From positions 1-35,246 of the forward strand of contig JAOZGY010000015.1 in assembly GCA_026015145.1 (NCBI GenBank): DNA of 35,246 bases, read 5' to 3'. This stretch comes from Candidatus Bathyarchaeota archaeon. GTDB taxonomy: Archaea > Thermoproteota > Bathyarchaeia > Bathyarchaeales > Bathycorpusculaceae. The notes beneath the pieces were generated by a model, which saw only the letters and a program-made list of their open reading frames with translations, did not search any database and was not told where the DNA came from. A program made the position numbers and the translations under genes. Position 1 is the stretch's first letter; each line of letters starts with the position of its first letter. Below, piece after piece: positions 14,531 to 21,834 of the stretch.

Positions 14531-15963
14531 AAGTTGTTCTTATTAATCCACCTATGTTGAGTGCGGAGGCTACTCAAGTTTTAGGAATTAAAACTCCACC
14601 TATGGGTTTAGCGTATTTGGCTGCTGCTTTGGAAGCAGAAGGTTACCAGCCTAAGATAATTGATGCAAATGCTTTAGAACTCAACTTTATTGAAATGAGA
14701 AAAAAATTGGAAAAAGAAAGCCCAGATGTTGTTTGCGTCACTTCGATAACCCCTATGATATATGAAGCCATGGCATCAGTGAAGGTTGCTAAGAGTGTAA
14801 GTCCGAATTCCACAACAATTCTAGGTGGACCTCACGCAACATTCTGTCCGATGGAAACACTTGAAAACTGTCCTGAACTTGATGTGGTTTGTTTAGGAGA
14901 AGGCGAAGAAACTCTAACTGAATTAATCCAAAAAGTGGAAAAAGAGCAAAATTTGGATGATGTGAAAGGAATAATATATCGAAAAAGTGGTCACTTTTAT
15001 AGAACAGAACCAAGACCTCTGATAAAAGATCTAGATAACCTTCCATTCCCAGCAAGACATTTGTTACCAATGAACCATTATACAGTTCTTGGTCGAAATT
15101 ATCCTTCAATAAACATTGTTTCCAGTCGAGGATGTCCATTTCGCTGTAGCTTTTGCTCATCTTCCTATTTTTACGGAAAAAGCTATCGCGCTAGAACCGC
15201 AAAAAACGTCGTCGATGAAATCGAGCAAGTCGTTAATAAATACAAAGTTAAATCAATTGAATTTAGTGACGACACTTTCACCCTTTATCGGTCGAGAGTA
15301 GAGGAGATATGTGAAGAAATCATTAGACGGAAATTGGACATCTCTTGGGTATGCTCATCAAGGGCAAATTTAGTGACAAGGGATTTACTCATTAGAATGA
15401 AGAAAGCTGGTTGTCACATAGTATTGTACGGCATAGAGTCAGGTAGCCCGAGAATATTGAAGTTGATGAAGAAAGGGGAGACACCAATCCAGATGGCGAG
15501 AGCGGTGAAAGTAACTAAAGAAACTGGAATGGAAACTTTAGGCTCGTTTATTTTAGGTTATCCAGAAGAGACGCGAAGCGAACTTTTGCAGACTATCCAT
15601 TTTTCAAAGAAAATAGGGATTGATTTCGCGGAGTTTTCCATTGCAACACCATATCCAGGAACTGAATTATTTGAATTCAGTGTGAAAAAGGAACTTCTGC
15701 TGACAAAAGATTGGTCTCTCTATACGGGTGTCAAACCAGTAATTAATCCAAAATATTATTCAGTAGAAGAGCTTAATCATCTCTTTGTGAAAGCCTATAG
15801 AAGTTTTTATGCTTCTCCAGGTTTGCTAATTCATCATTTGGGTAAAGGTCGAATTGGATTTTTCGCGAAAGTAATCAAGAATCTGATTCCCAAGTTTTTC
15901 CGTATGGGTGAACGCAGGAGTAAATTGAAACCAAGAAAAACCTTCGATTTTTGTGGAGAATAA
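14527..15963 (+). CDS. B12-binding-domain radical SAM protein
   Basis: About 478 residues if it begins at ATA 14527 (469 from the ATG 14554 used by the track). The N-terminus is a Rossmann-like B12-binding domain with GGPHATF and LGEGEETL. The radical SAM core follows with SSRGCPFRCSFCSS (C-x3-C-x2-C, 4Fe-4S cluster), ESGSPRILKLMKKGET, LGSFILGYPEET and a PYPGTELF segment. Such enzymes perform radical methylations or ring contractions of unknown targets. The nine codons before the ATG encode KVVLINPP, the standard first strand of this family. A GGAAGGAG lies at correct distance before the ATA, while nothing suitable precedes the ATG, so I place the start at ATA. Substrate unknown; the 70-residue partner may matter. 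Confidence 0.88.
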   Translation: MKVVLINPPMLSAEATQVLGIKTPPMGLAYLAAALEAEGYQPKIIDANALELNFIEMRKKLEKESPDVVCVTSITPMIYEAMASVKVAKSVSPNSTTILGGPHATFCPMETLENCPELDVVCLGEGEETLTELIQKVEKEQNLDDVKGIIYRKSGHFYRTEPRPLIKDLDNLPFPARHLLPMNHYTVLGRNYPSINIVSSRGCPFRCSFCSSSYFYGKSYRARTAKNVVDEIEQVVNKYKVKSIEFSDDTFTLYRSRVEEICEEIIRRKLDISWVCSSRANLVTRDLLIRMKKAGCHIVLYGIESGSPRILKLMKKGETPIQMARAVKVTKETGMETLGSFILGYPEETRSELLQTIHFSKKIGIDFAEFSIATPYPGTELFEFSVKKELLLTKDWSLYTGVKPVINPKYYSVEELNHLFVKAYRSFYASPGLLIHHLGKGRIGFFAKVIKNLIPKFFRMGERRSKLKPRKTFDFCGE

Positions 15964-15989
15964 TAGCAACTATTTGTTCAAGTTTTGTA

Positions 15990-16105
15990 ATTATTTGGAT
16001 TTTTATTATTTCTAAGGTTTTTATTGCTGGTATTATTAGGGCTATCGCGGCGGTTTTTTGGTTTTTTAGCTCAATCTTCTCTTATTATTTCGATTTTTAT
16101 TATCT
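15990..16105 (-). repeat. Dispersed membrane-helix tail repeat, copy 8, next to the parent gene's own tail
   Basis: Copy 8 (ttatttggatttttattatt, tctaaggtttttattgctgg, tattattagggctatcgcgg) sits directly downstream of the intact family member, whose own tail (16079-16145) is a second instance in tandem. The spacer cggttttttggttttttagc followed by tcaatcttct is shared with copy 1 at 1340-1370. Confidence 0.85.
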
Positions 16106-16607
16106 CAAGGGTTCTTATTGCCGGGATTATCAGAGCTATTAGCGCAACTACCATAAGGGCTAGGGCGGATGCGCTGGTTGGATTGTAGGAGCTGCCCCAG
16201 TTGAAGTTGGTGGGGAGTCCATATTCTATTAGGCGGTTTTGCAGTAGGGTGTCTATTTGTCTTAGACTATAGATGCTTGTGGCCAGGTAGGCTATGGAGA
16301 GGGCTGGGAGCATAAAACCCAGGATCTTTGATGTCCTGCTGGGCTTTTGACTGTACTGATAATGAGGAATAATCGAGAGAGCAGAGAGCGCTGTGCTGCC
16401 AAAGAGAAAGCCCCAAAGCAAACCAGTATAATACCAGTAATCCGATGCCCAATCAAAACTAAACACTAAACCAAAATCGTATAGGTCCCCATTCACAAAA
16501 AGATCTAAGCGCCACAACAAAACAAAAACAATAGCATCCAAAATGATTATGAACAACAAAACCTGAACCACCCGATCCACTAAAAGCCTCTTAAAATCCA
16601 CCCGCAC
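16071..16607 (-). CDS. Four-helix membrane protein, parent of the dispersed tail repeats
   Basis: A 178-residue integral membrane protein of unknown function. Helix 1 is VVQVLLFIIILDAIVFVLLW, helix 2 runs through YYTGLLWGFLFGSTALSALS, helix 3 is ILGFMLPALSIAYLATSIYS, and helix 4 is ALALMVVALIALIIPAIRTL followed by the charged end EIIKIEIIRED. Loops between helices 1 and 2 and between 3 and 4 hold similar aromatic segments (LYDFGLVFSFDWASDY and LIEYGLPTNFNWGSSY), so the protein looks like an internal duplication of a two-helix hairpin. Its 3' end, 5' end and middle occur as separate fragments elsewhere in the window. I know no experimentally described member. Confidence 0.75.
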   Translation of the reverse strand: MRVDFKRLLVDRVVQVLLFIIILDAIVFVLLWRLDLFVNGDLYDFGLVFSFDWASDYWYYTGLLWGFLFGSTALSALSIIPHYQYSQKPSRTSKILGFMLPALSIAYLATSIYSLRQIDTLLQNRLIEYGLPTNFNWGSSYNPTSASALALMVVALIALIIPAIRTLEIIKIEIIRED

Positions 16608-16828
16608 ACCTCAACAACAAACATAGTATTGAACTATTACAGGACTACAAACGATAAATAATTAAAAGCCTTTCCCAATCAGAACTTTTAACGATGGTGG
16701 TATCTTCTGCAAAATCCTCCTTTTTAGGGATTAACCTTTAATCTTCTCTCAGGAAACATTAATGTTCGCTATTGCAGGCTCTCGTCGCAAAGACGTCAAG
16801 TAAGGTCAAGTGCAGTGGGCGCTAGAGT
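16608..16828. promoter_or_regulatory. Promoter region of the four-helix gene
   Basis: Just upstream of the minus-strand gene, cctcaacaacaa and aaacgat followed by aaataattaaaa recur at 19155-19205 upstream of the N-terminal fragment of the same family. The taattaaa stretch is a plausible TATA box. The rest of the gap has no gene. Confidence 0.5.
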
Positions 16829-17167
16829 TTACGTGTTATTCATGTACTTTTTGATGGCCTTGACTTTGTCCTTCATAGTGCGCGGTTTGTCCCTTCTGTC
16901 GTCGATTCTGAGGGTGGACCAAACTCTCAAAATCCCTTTGGCAATTATGGCTTCGTGAGCGGCTTTAACTGCTTCAAACACGGTTTCCAGGTTACTCGCT
17001 TCCAGAACAGTTCCCATAGGTGTCACTTCATAGTTTAAGCCCTTCACCTTCTTGACGGCATTTATAGCCTCTGCAACATAGCAGCCTACACTCGTTTCTC
17101 CATGACCAATAGGGATTATGCTAAGATCAGCTATCACGGAGTACTTTTTCTCCAAAAGCATCACCAA
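16829..17167 (-). CDS. MTH1187/YkoF-like thiamine-binding family protein
   Basis: A 112-residue protein with the DUF77 pattern: VIADLSIIPIGHGETSVGCY at the start, then YEVTPMGTVLEASNLETVFE, a helix AVKAAHEAIIAKGILRVWST, and the C-terminal IDDRRDKPRTMKDKV. Proteins of this ferredoxin-like fold bind thiamine or related small molecules as dimers or tetramers. The R-x-D-x-R near the end and the PMG turn are conserved. The track's first codon is TTG; a GTG and an ATG follow directly and either could be used. The ligand here is inferred from the family only. Confidence 0.85.
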   Translation of the reverse strand: MVMLLEKKYSVIADLSIIPIGHGETSVGCYVAEAINAVKKVKGLNYEVTPMGTVLEASNLETVFEAVKAAHEAIIAKGILRVWSTLRIDDRRDKPRTMKDKVKAIKKYMNNT

Positions 17168-17563
17168 ATTGTAACAATAGCTCTATATTTATTAGAGTTG
17201 CCTTACTTGCACAGCCCCTGAAAATTCTATTTGAAAACACATTCACCAAGCGCGTGCACGTGTATTAAGAAATCTCCTGTCTCAGGCTGAGAACCATGGA
17301 GAAAATGTTAACTTTAAGTACTAATTTAGCACAATAGAACGCCATTGATGATTTCATAGATAACAAACTGTAACAAATAATGGTGGCATTAATGAAATCG
17401 TTTAGGTTTTCATTTTTTACTTCTTGTTCTATCTCGATTTTTATTATTTGTAGGGTTCTTATTACCGTACCACTATCGTACCACTCAAACGCAAAGAAAG
17501 CAATGCTCAATAAAGAAGAAAAAATGGGTGCTAAATAAGCGACCTGAACTTTTTTGTTGCGAA
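17168..17563. repeat. Intergenic gap with tail repeat (17418-17466)
   Basis: A copy of the dispersed repeat (ttcttgttctatctcgattt, then ttattatttgtagggttctt) is cut at attacc. Immediately after the cut lies a short direct repeat, cgtaccactatcgtaccact. The 81-codon minus ORF reported here merely reads through the repeat (GTVIRTLQIIKIEI) and is not a credible gene. Confidence 0.75.
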
Positions 17564-18376
17564 CTAAGTGGATTTAACTTTAAGGGTTTTACTGTATTTT
17601 ATCGCTACAACTGCTGCTACTAAGCATAAAGCAACTCCATATATATTATAGAAGATCACCCAATTCACAGGCGCCATTGTTGTTGAGATCAGTATTCCAT
17701 AAAAGCCTGTTGAGCTAGCATGCATCAACATAGCTAATGGAAGGCTTTGTGTGTTTTCATATACCCACACAATCAACACTCTTAGCGGAATAATATGCAA
17801 GCCAAAACCAATAAAGTAAGGCAGCCAATACCCTCCAAAAGCCGCATTGTTTGCTAGAAAGTCAGCTAAAACATGCCACACTATATGAATAAACCCAAAG
17901 TATAGGGCTACTGTTAGGGCACTTCTTTTGGCTTTCATTTTAGGATAAACAAATCCCATCCACCCGGTCTCTTCGAGCAATCCAGCCATGGGTCCACCCA
18001 CCACCCCAAAAAAACCAAATACTGGTGCCAACTCAGGGGAAACAAAAACACCCAAAAACACAGAAACCAAAAGCAAAAGAGCAGGGAAGATCAAAAGCGG
18101 AAGATACCAGCGCCATGCAACCTTGATTTTCTTCATTCTGCTAAACAAGTCTTTTAATCCGGCTTTTCCATCAACAAGATAACTCATTATTAAGCCAGCA
18201 AAGAAAGGCCCATTTAACATGCCCACAGCCATCAGCCCAATGTCGCTTAACTCAAAGGCCTCACCTGCAAGAAACTTTGGTCCTGCTATTGCAAAGGTGC
18301 TAATCCAAGAAATCGCAAAGGCCAACACAAAAAAGACAGCAACTGAGTGGCGCTTAACAAAGCTTTGATTGTTCAT
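17564..18376 (-). CDS. CPBP family intramembrane metalloprotease (CAAX protease-like)
   Basis: A 270-residue protein with about seven or eight membrane helices. CPBP motifs are LLEETGWMGF (about 134-143; usual E-E-x3-R pattern), FGFIHIVWH (about 160-168) and the late LMHASSTGFYG. The two Glu and the His residues of the presumed metal site are present, but the Arg normally following EETGW is Met. Members act as membrane proteases or as scaffolds. The start overlaps the tetR stop (TAATG) and its Shine-Dalgarno GGAGGTGA lies inside tetR, so the two form one operon under the regulator's control. Confidence 0.88.
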   Translation of the reverse strand: MNNQSFVKRHSVAVFFVLAFAISWISTFAIAGPKFLAGEAFELSDIGLMAVGMLNGPFFAGLIMSYLVDGKAGLKDLFSRMKKIKVAWRWYLPLLIFPALLLLVSVFLGVFVSPELAPVFGFFGVVGGPMAGLLEETGWMGFVYPKMKAKRSALTVALYFGFIHIVWHVLADFLANNAAFGGYWLPYFIGFGLHIIPLRVLIVWVYENTQSLPLAMLMHASSTGFYGILISTTMAPVNWVIFYNIYGVALCLVAAVVAIKYSKTLKVKST

Positions 18377-18999
18377 TAATTTTCACCTCCTATAGAGTTT
18401 TTTGCAATTTCTGAGATGAATTTGATATGAGAGAGCATCTTTTCTTGAATCGTTTTGGTAGGAAGATTCCAATTGCTAAGAATATTGTACTCAAACTGCA
18501 ATCCCAACATGCCATAAGTATACTCTAAAGCCAAAACCTTTGGATCATTATCTTTTCCTATCAGATTGCTTTCTTGCATTATCTCAAAGATCATAACAGC
18601 AAGCTTTTGCTGTCTAGTGAAAAACTCCTCAAGAGCGATGTCTCGTGCTCTTTGGTTTTGAAACATTTCTAATAAAACAATCTTTGATATCTTTTGTATC
18701 TGGGGTGTTTGGGTTGCTTTTTGAAAGTTAACCAATCCAGTTTCCCAAAACTGCTCTGGGGGGATGGTTTTGATTTTTTCTTGTAAGTACTGCTTTGTGG
18801 GTGTGGCTTTTTGCATTTGTGTTTGGAAGTAGTCAAAGATCTTGGTTAGGATATCGTCTTTGTTTTTGTAGTGGTTGTAGAGGGAGCTCTCTTTTATGCC
18901 TACGTTTCTTGTGATTTCGCGGACAGAAACGCCGCTAAACCCCTTTCTGGAGAACAAATCGACTGCTGTGTTGAAGATTTTTTGTTTGGTGGTGCTCAT
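18376..18999 (-). CDS. TetR/AcrR family transcriptional regulator
   Basis: A 207-residue repressor. Residues about 6-52 are the TetR helix-turn-helix: IFNTAVDLFSRKGFSGVSV followed by REITRNVGIKESSLYNHYKN, then KDDILTKIFDYF. The C-terminal domain is helical and would bind a ligand. It is the first gene of an operon with the CPBP protease, and its own promoter carries two matching palindromes around the TATA box, so self-repression is likely. Ligand unknown. Confidence 0.93.
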   Translation of the reverse strand: MSTTKQKIFNTAVDLFSRKGFSGVSVREITRNVGIKESSLYNHYKNKDDILTKIFDYFQTQMQKATPTKQYLQEKIKTIPPEQFWETGLVNFQKATQTPQIQKISKIVLLEMFQNQRARDIALEEFFTRQQKLAVMIFEIMQESNLIGKDNDPKVLALEYTYGMLGLQFEYNILSNWNLPTKTIQEKMLSHIKFISEIAKNSIGGEN

Positions 19000-19016
19000 T
19001 TATTTTCACTTTATAA

Positions 19017-19058
19017 CTAACGTTCGTTAGTCTAATATATAAAACTAACGATCGCTAG
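19017..19058. promoter_or_regulatory. Paired TetR operators flanking the tetR TATA box
   Basis: Operator 1, ctaacgttcgttag (19017-19030), is a perfect inverted repeat ctaacg/cgttag with a 2-base centre. Operator 2, ctaacgatcgctag (19045-19058), has one mismatch. Their centres are 28 bases apart. The sequence between them, tctaatatataaaa, reads ttttatatattaga on the minus strand, a good archaeal TATA box, 32-45 bases before the tetR ATG. A bound regulator would cover the TBP/TFB site on both sides. Confidence 0.8.
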
Positions 19059-19152
19059 CAACAAAAAAAAACAACAAACCATACAAAAAAATCACAAAAA
19101 ATAGAACCTGAACAATCCGATCCCTTAGCAAATCCTTAAAATCCACAAGCAT
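19045..19152 (-). pseudogene. N-terminal fragment of the four-helix membrane protein family
   Basis: The minus strand reads MLVDFKDLLRDRIVQVLFFV then IFLYGLLFFFV and a stop after 35 codons. This matches MRVDFKRLLVDRVVQVLLFI of the intact protein at 16071-16607. The upstream flank also matches that gene's flank (cctcaacaacaa, aaataattaaaa). Only helix 1 remains, and its end overlaps TetR operator 2, so a remnant of one gene has become part of another gene's control region. Confidence 0.8.
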
Positions 19153-19314
19153 ACCTCAACAACAATTAATGTTACAAACGATTACACAGCCATAAATAAT
19201 TAAAAACATTTTCTAATCAACCTATCAAAAGCGTAAGGGAAAAAATTGTTTATTGCCTATAATTAGAAACGCCAAAATGCAACAAGACAAATTGCTTTTT
19301 CTCTTCAAGCAAGC

Positions 19315-19938
19315 TTAAGTGTTCCTATAGGCGAGGATTTCGAGAAACAACCCCTCCCATTTCAGTATATCAATTGCTATTAGATCTGCTTTCTTTTTAA
19401 AATCTTTCAAATTTTTATTAGCTGCTTCTATGTTACCCTTCATCCAAGGAAACCACTCCTCTTCTAGTTTTCTAGCATGCTTTAGAGCTTCAATTCTAAA
19501 CTCGCGGTTGAGCAGTTTAAATCCTCCTATCTGTTTTAATATATCGGTTTTCTTTTCGATAATTTTCAACTTAAGATAAATAAACTGCATTTTTAATTTA
19601 GGATTTTTTTCCTGCTCACAAAGACGACAAGCTTCCTCATAAGCAATATCATATTCTAACATCAAACCAGAGACAAGAGACTGGGTGTCTTTCGCGTTCA
19701 GGTAGGTTTCCATCCATTCTTTACGATTGCTCCAATCTCTCTTCACCGCCTCCTCTGAAGCCCCATACTTGCGAGCCACCTGAGAAATCCAATCTTTAGC
19801 CTTGATGCCTAACCTGTCATAGTTGATCATCTCTCTTCTTCTAGCTAAAATTTTTACTCTTGTAGGACGCGTCTTACTGCCAACCGCTAAAACGGCTGCT
19901 GCACACTCTTCCTTTTCAATTAACCCTTGTTTCAACAT
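19315..19938 (-). CDS. Helical protein of unknown function (207 aa)
   Basis: No family recognised. The product is almost entirely helical and charged. Residues about 45-75 (DWISQVARKYGASEEAVKRD then WSNRKEWMETY) have a helix-turn-helix feel, as in small DNA-packaging or phage-type adaptor proteins, and residues about 105-185 look like long amphipathic helices (KLKMQFIYLKLKIIEKKTDI). A second Met at residue 37 (MINYDRLGIKA) is an alternative start. It stands alone between an intergenic stretch and the TetR operon remnant. Function should not be inferred. Confidence 0.6.
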   Translation of the reverse strand: MLKQGLIEKEECAAAVLAVGSKTRPTRVKILARRREMINYDRLGIKAKDWISQVARKYGASEEAVKRDWSNRKEWMETYLNAKDTQSLVSGLMLEYDIAYEEACRLCEQEKNPKLKMQFIYLKLKIIEKKTDILKQIGGFKLLNREFRIEALKHARKLEEEWFPWMKGNIEAANKNLKDFKKKADLIAIDILKWEGLFLEILAYRNT

Positions 19939-20277
19939 ATTTTCCTCTTTTAAGCCTATTGTAATCCTATAAAGGCTTTTAGAGCCTAAATAACGCTTTT
20001 AACACTTAACAAAATCATGTATCATCCGATAAAATAAACCTTTCTGAGAACTTGTTAAACACAAATACACAAACCCACACCACCCCCCTAAAAAGGGAAT
20101 ATATATTCCCCTAAAACCAAATTCCTATTAAGAGATTCGTTAACAAAATCTATCTTTTATTCTATAATATGTCAATAATTCTTATTCAAAAGATAGCTCT
20201 TATTTTTGGTATGTCATTTGATCTTGAGATCTCTTTTATAGATTTTATATCCAATCTCCGGCAGCCTATATCTAAAG
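19939..20277. other. Intergenic gap with short repeat (20155-20194)
   Basis: AT-rich gap with several homopolymer runs and cccccctaaaaagggaatatatattcccct near 20084-20115, where gggaatatatattccc is a perfect palindrome. The segment tcaataattcttattcaaaa plus gat at about 20171 repeats the sequence at 1398-1421. No gene seen. Confidence 0.6.
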
Positions 20278-21117
20278 TTAATTTTTTGGTTTCTTAAACG
20301 ACCTCTTCACAGCTTCAATCCCGTCTCCCATGACCTCAATTAGGTCTATCTCACCTAACTTTTTTTCATAGGCTCGTCTAATATGACTGATGTTATGAGG
20401 ATCAAAGCCCATGACTCTACACGCCGTTGAGTCTGTAGCAACAGGATCTAATCCTGCAATAATTGTGTCCATCTGAACAGAGTTACCTCTTGTCGGACCT
20501 TTACCTTCCATGGCTACAAAACCATCTATCACAGTTATTGCTGGTCTTAATACAGTGCTGATATCCACGATTACTTTGCTGATTCCCTTGAGATGATATT
20601 TAAACTTAAATCTATCAGGAAGAAGACCAAACATGTTCTTCATCCCCAACGTGACCTTGGTTGCGTTATGAGTTTTTAGTTTAGCAGCACTAATTACAGC
20701 AGATTCCTTAACCAAACGAGGAACAGTGATCTTCTTTAAAACTAAACCATCCTCTATGGGAATCGCTACTTTCTCTTTTAAATGCCTAAGATTAATCCAC
20801 TCCACCCCGTTTCTCTCACACATATCTGCCATGCCTGTAGCCTTGAAAGCTTTATTTGCACGCGTTATCGTTGCGTCTGATTCAACTACCTGTATCTCCA
20901 CAGGAAGATCCTTCAATTTCAAGATTATTGCCTCGACAACAATTGGATCTGTAGTCGCACCTGTGTCCCAGGTTTTAGTTGTTATGAAGTTGACTTTGAT
21001 TAGCACTCTTTCAAAATCCGCAAGTGCCTCCTTAAAATCAATTAGATCAAGAGCTCTAAAAACAGGCTCATGACCCCTGCTTCCCTTAACAACAGCAACC
21101 CTAGACAAAACTATCAC
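20278..21117 (-). CDS. DUF362 domain protein
   Basis: A 279-residue protein with the DUF362 layout: RVLIKVNFIT near the start, VVESDATITRANKAFKATGM, SAAKLKTHNATKVTLGMKNM then FGLLPDR, and the late VIDGFVAMEGKGPTRG and DPVATDSTACRVMGFDP. In many relatives a ferredoxin domain follows, but here the protein ends at about 279 residues with no CxxCxxC clusters, so it is the stand-alone form. Its reaction is unknown; some members are linked to metal or redox chemistry. A hydrophobic start MIVLSRVAVVKG precedes the first strand. Confidence 0.88.
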   Translation of the reverse strand: MIVLSRVAVVKGSRGHEPVFRALDLIDFKEALADFERVLIKVNFITTKTWDTGATTDPIVVEAIILKLKDLPVEIQVVESDATITRANKAFKATGMADMCERNGVEWINLRHLKEKVAIPIEDGLVLKKITVPRLVKESAVISAAKLKTHNATKVTLGMKNMFGLLPDRFKFKYHLKGISKVIVDISTVLRPAITVIDGFVAMEGKGPTRGNSVQMDTIIAGLDPVATDSTACRVMGFDPHNISHIRRAYEKKLGEIDLIEVMGDGIEAVKRSFKKPKN

Positions 21118-21379
21118 TATCTAAATCTAAAAAAACAGCTCCAAGTTAAATGAATTTCGTTAAAAAAATTTGATTTTTTTTGCATATAAAAAAACCAAGA
21201 CCTTCTCTTTACTATTGAAATAACTTTGCTATTAATTAAAGATCTAACAAAAAACAGAAATGTTACCACAACCAACACAACAAAAAAGAACAAACCACAG
21301 CTTCTAAAAAAAATTCAATTTATTTCTAATCGTGCGTAAATAAATTTAAAGATAAGGTCAACGAAATATAAAAGAGAGT
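21118..21379. promoter_or_regulatory. Divergent AT-rich promoter region
   Basis: Gap between the DUF362 gene and the small membrane protein gene. Several TATA-like stretches occur (tgcatataaaaaaacc at 21181, aaataaatttaaag at about 21336, aatataaaagag at 21365). The middle one is the best placed for the plus-strand gene. No repeat seen. Confidence 0.45.
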
Positions 21380-21670
21380 GTGAGACAAAAAATGTCTTGG
21401 GAAGGGTCCAAGAAATTGGCTTTTCGGAAGTTCCCAATCCTCGACATACTGGCTATTGTAGTACTCGGCGTCATATCTGCTGGTGGGTCTATTTATGACG
21501 AGGCAGTGGCTTTTGGTTTGCCTGCCTTTCTTTGCGTTTTGGGTTCTGTTTTGCTATTTGCTGGATTGAGGAAAGGAAAGAGGACACAGTTCCTCTACGG
21601 GGTCAGGATCATCATTATAGGTGTGCTGGCTGTCATTTTGGTGGCAATTCTCAAACAAGTTGCCTTTTAA
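21380..21670 (+). CDS. Small membrane protein (96 aa)
   Basis: Unknown family. Three hydrophobic segments are visible: ILDILAIVVLGVISAGGSIY (about 20-39), AFGLPAFLCVLGSVLLFAGL (44-63) and VRIIIIGVLAVILVAILKQV (75-94). The track starts at GTG; an ATG four codons later (MSWEGSKK) is equally likely. It precedes the HEAT-repeat gene by about 165 bases, in the same direction. Confidence 0.6.
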   Translation: MRQKMSWEGSKKLAFRKFPILDILAIVVLGVISAGGSIYDEAVAFGLPAFLCVLGSVLLFAGLRKGKRTQFLYGVRIIIIGVLAVILVAILKQVAF

Positions 21671-21834
21671 CATAGAGGCCTTCAAGCGGTATATTAAGAC
21701 TGTTGAAAAGAAATGGTGGCAATTCCGCAGATAACCTTTGTTTTATGCTTTGAAAATAAACATTGGCAAAGCTACGTTTAGCTAGTTGTGAAAAACTTAT
21801 CTGTATAACCCGGATAGAAAGAGATAGAGGTATA

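Noticed and set aside
1279-17470. CRISPR array made of the repeated ttcttattgctggtattatt unit
   Set aside because: Copies are thousands of bases apart, vary in length and encode a membrane helix; no regular spacers and no cas genes are present.
17265-17510. Minus-strand 81-residue ORF
   Set aside because: Reads through the truncated tail repeat (IRTLQIIKIEI) into random sequence; no ribosome site or conserved part.
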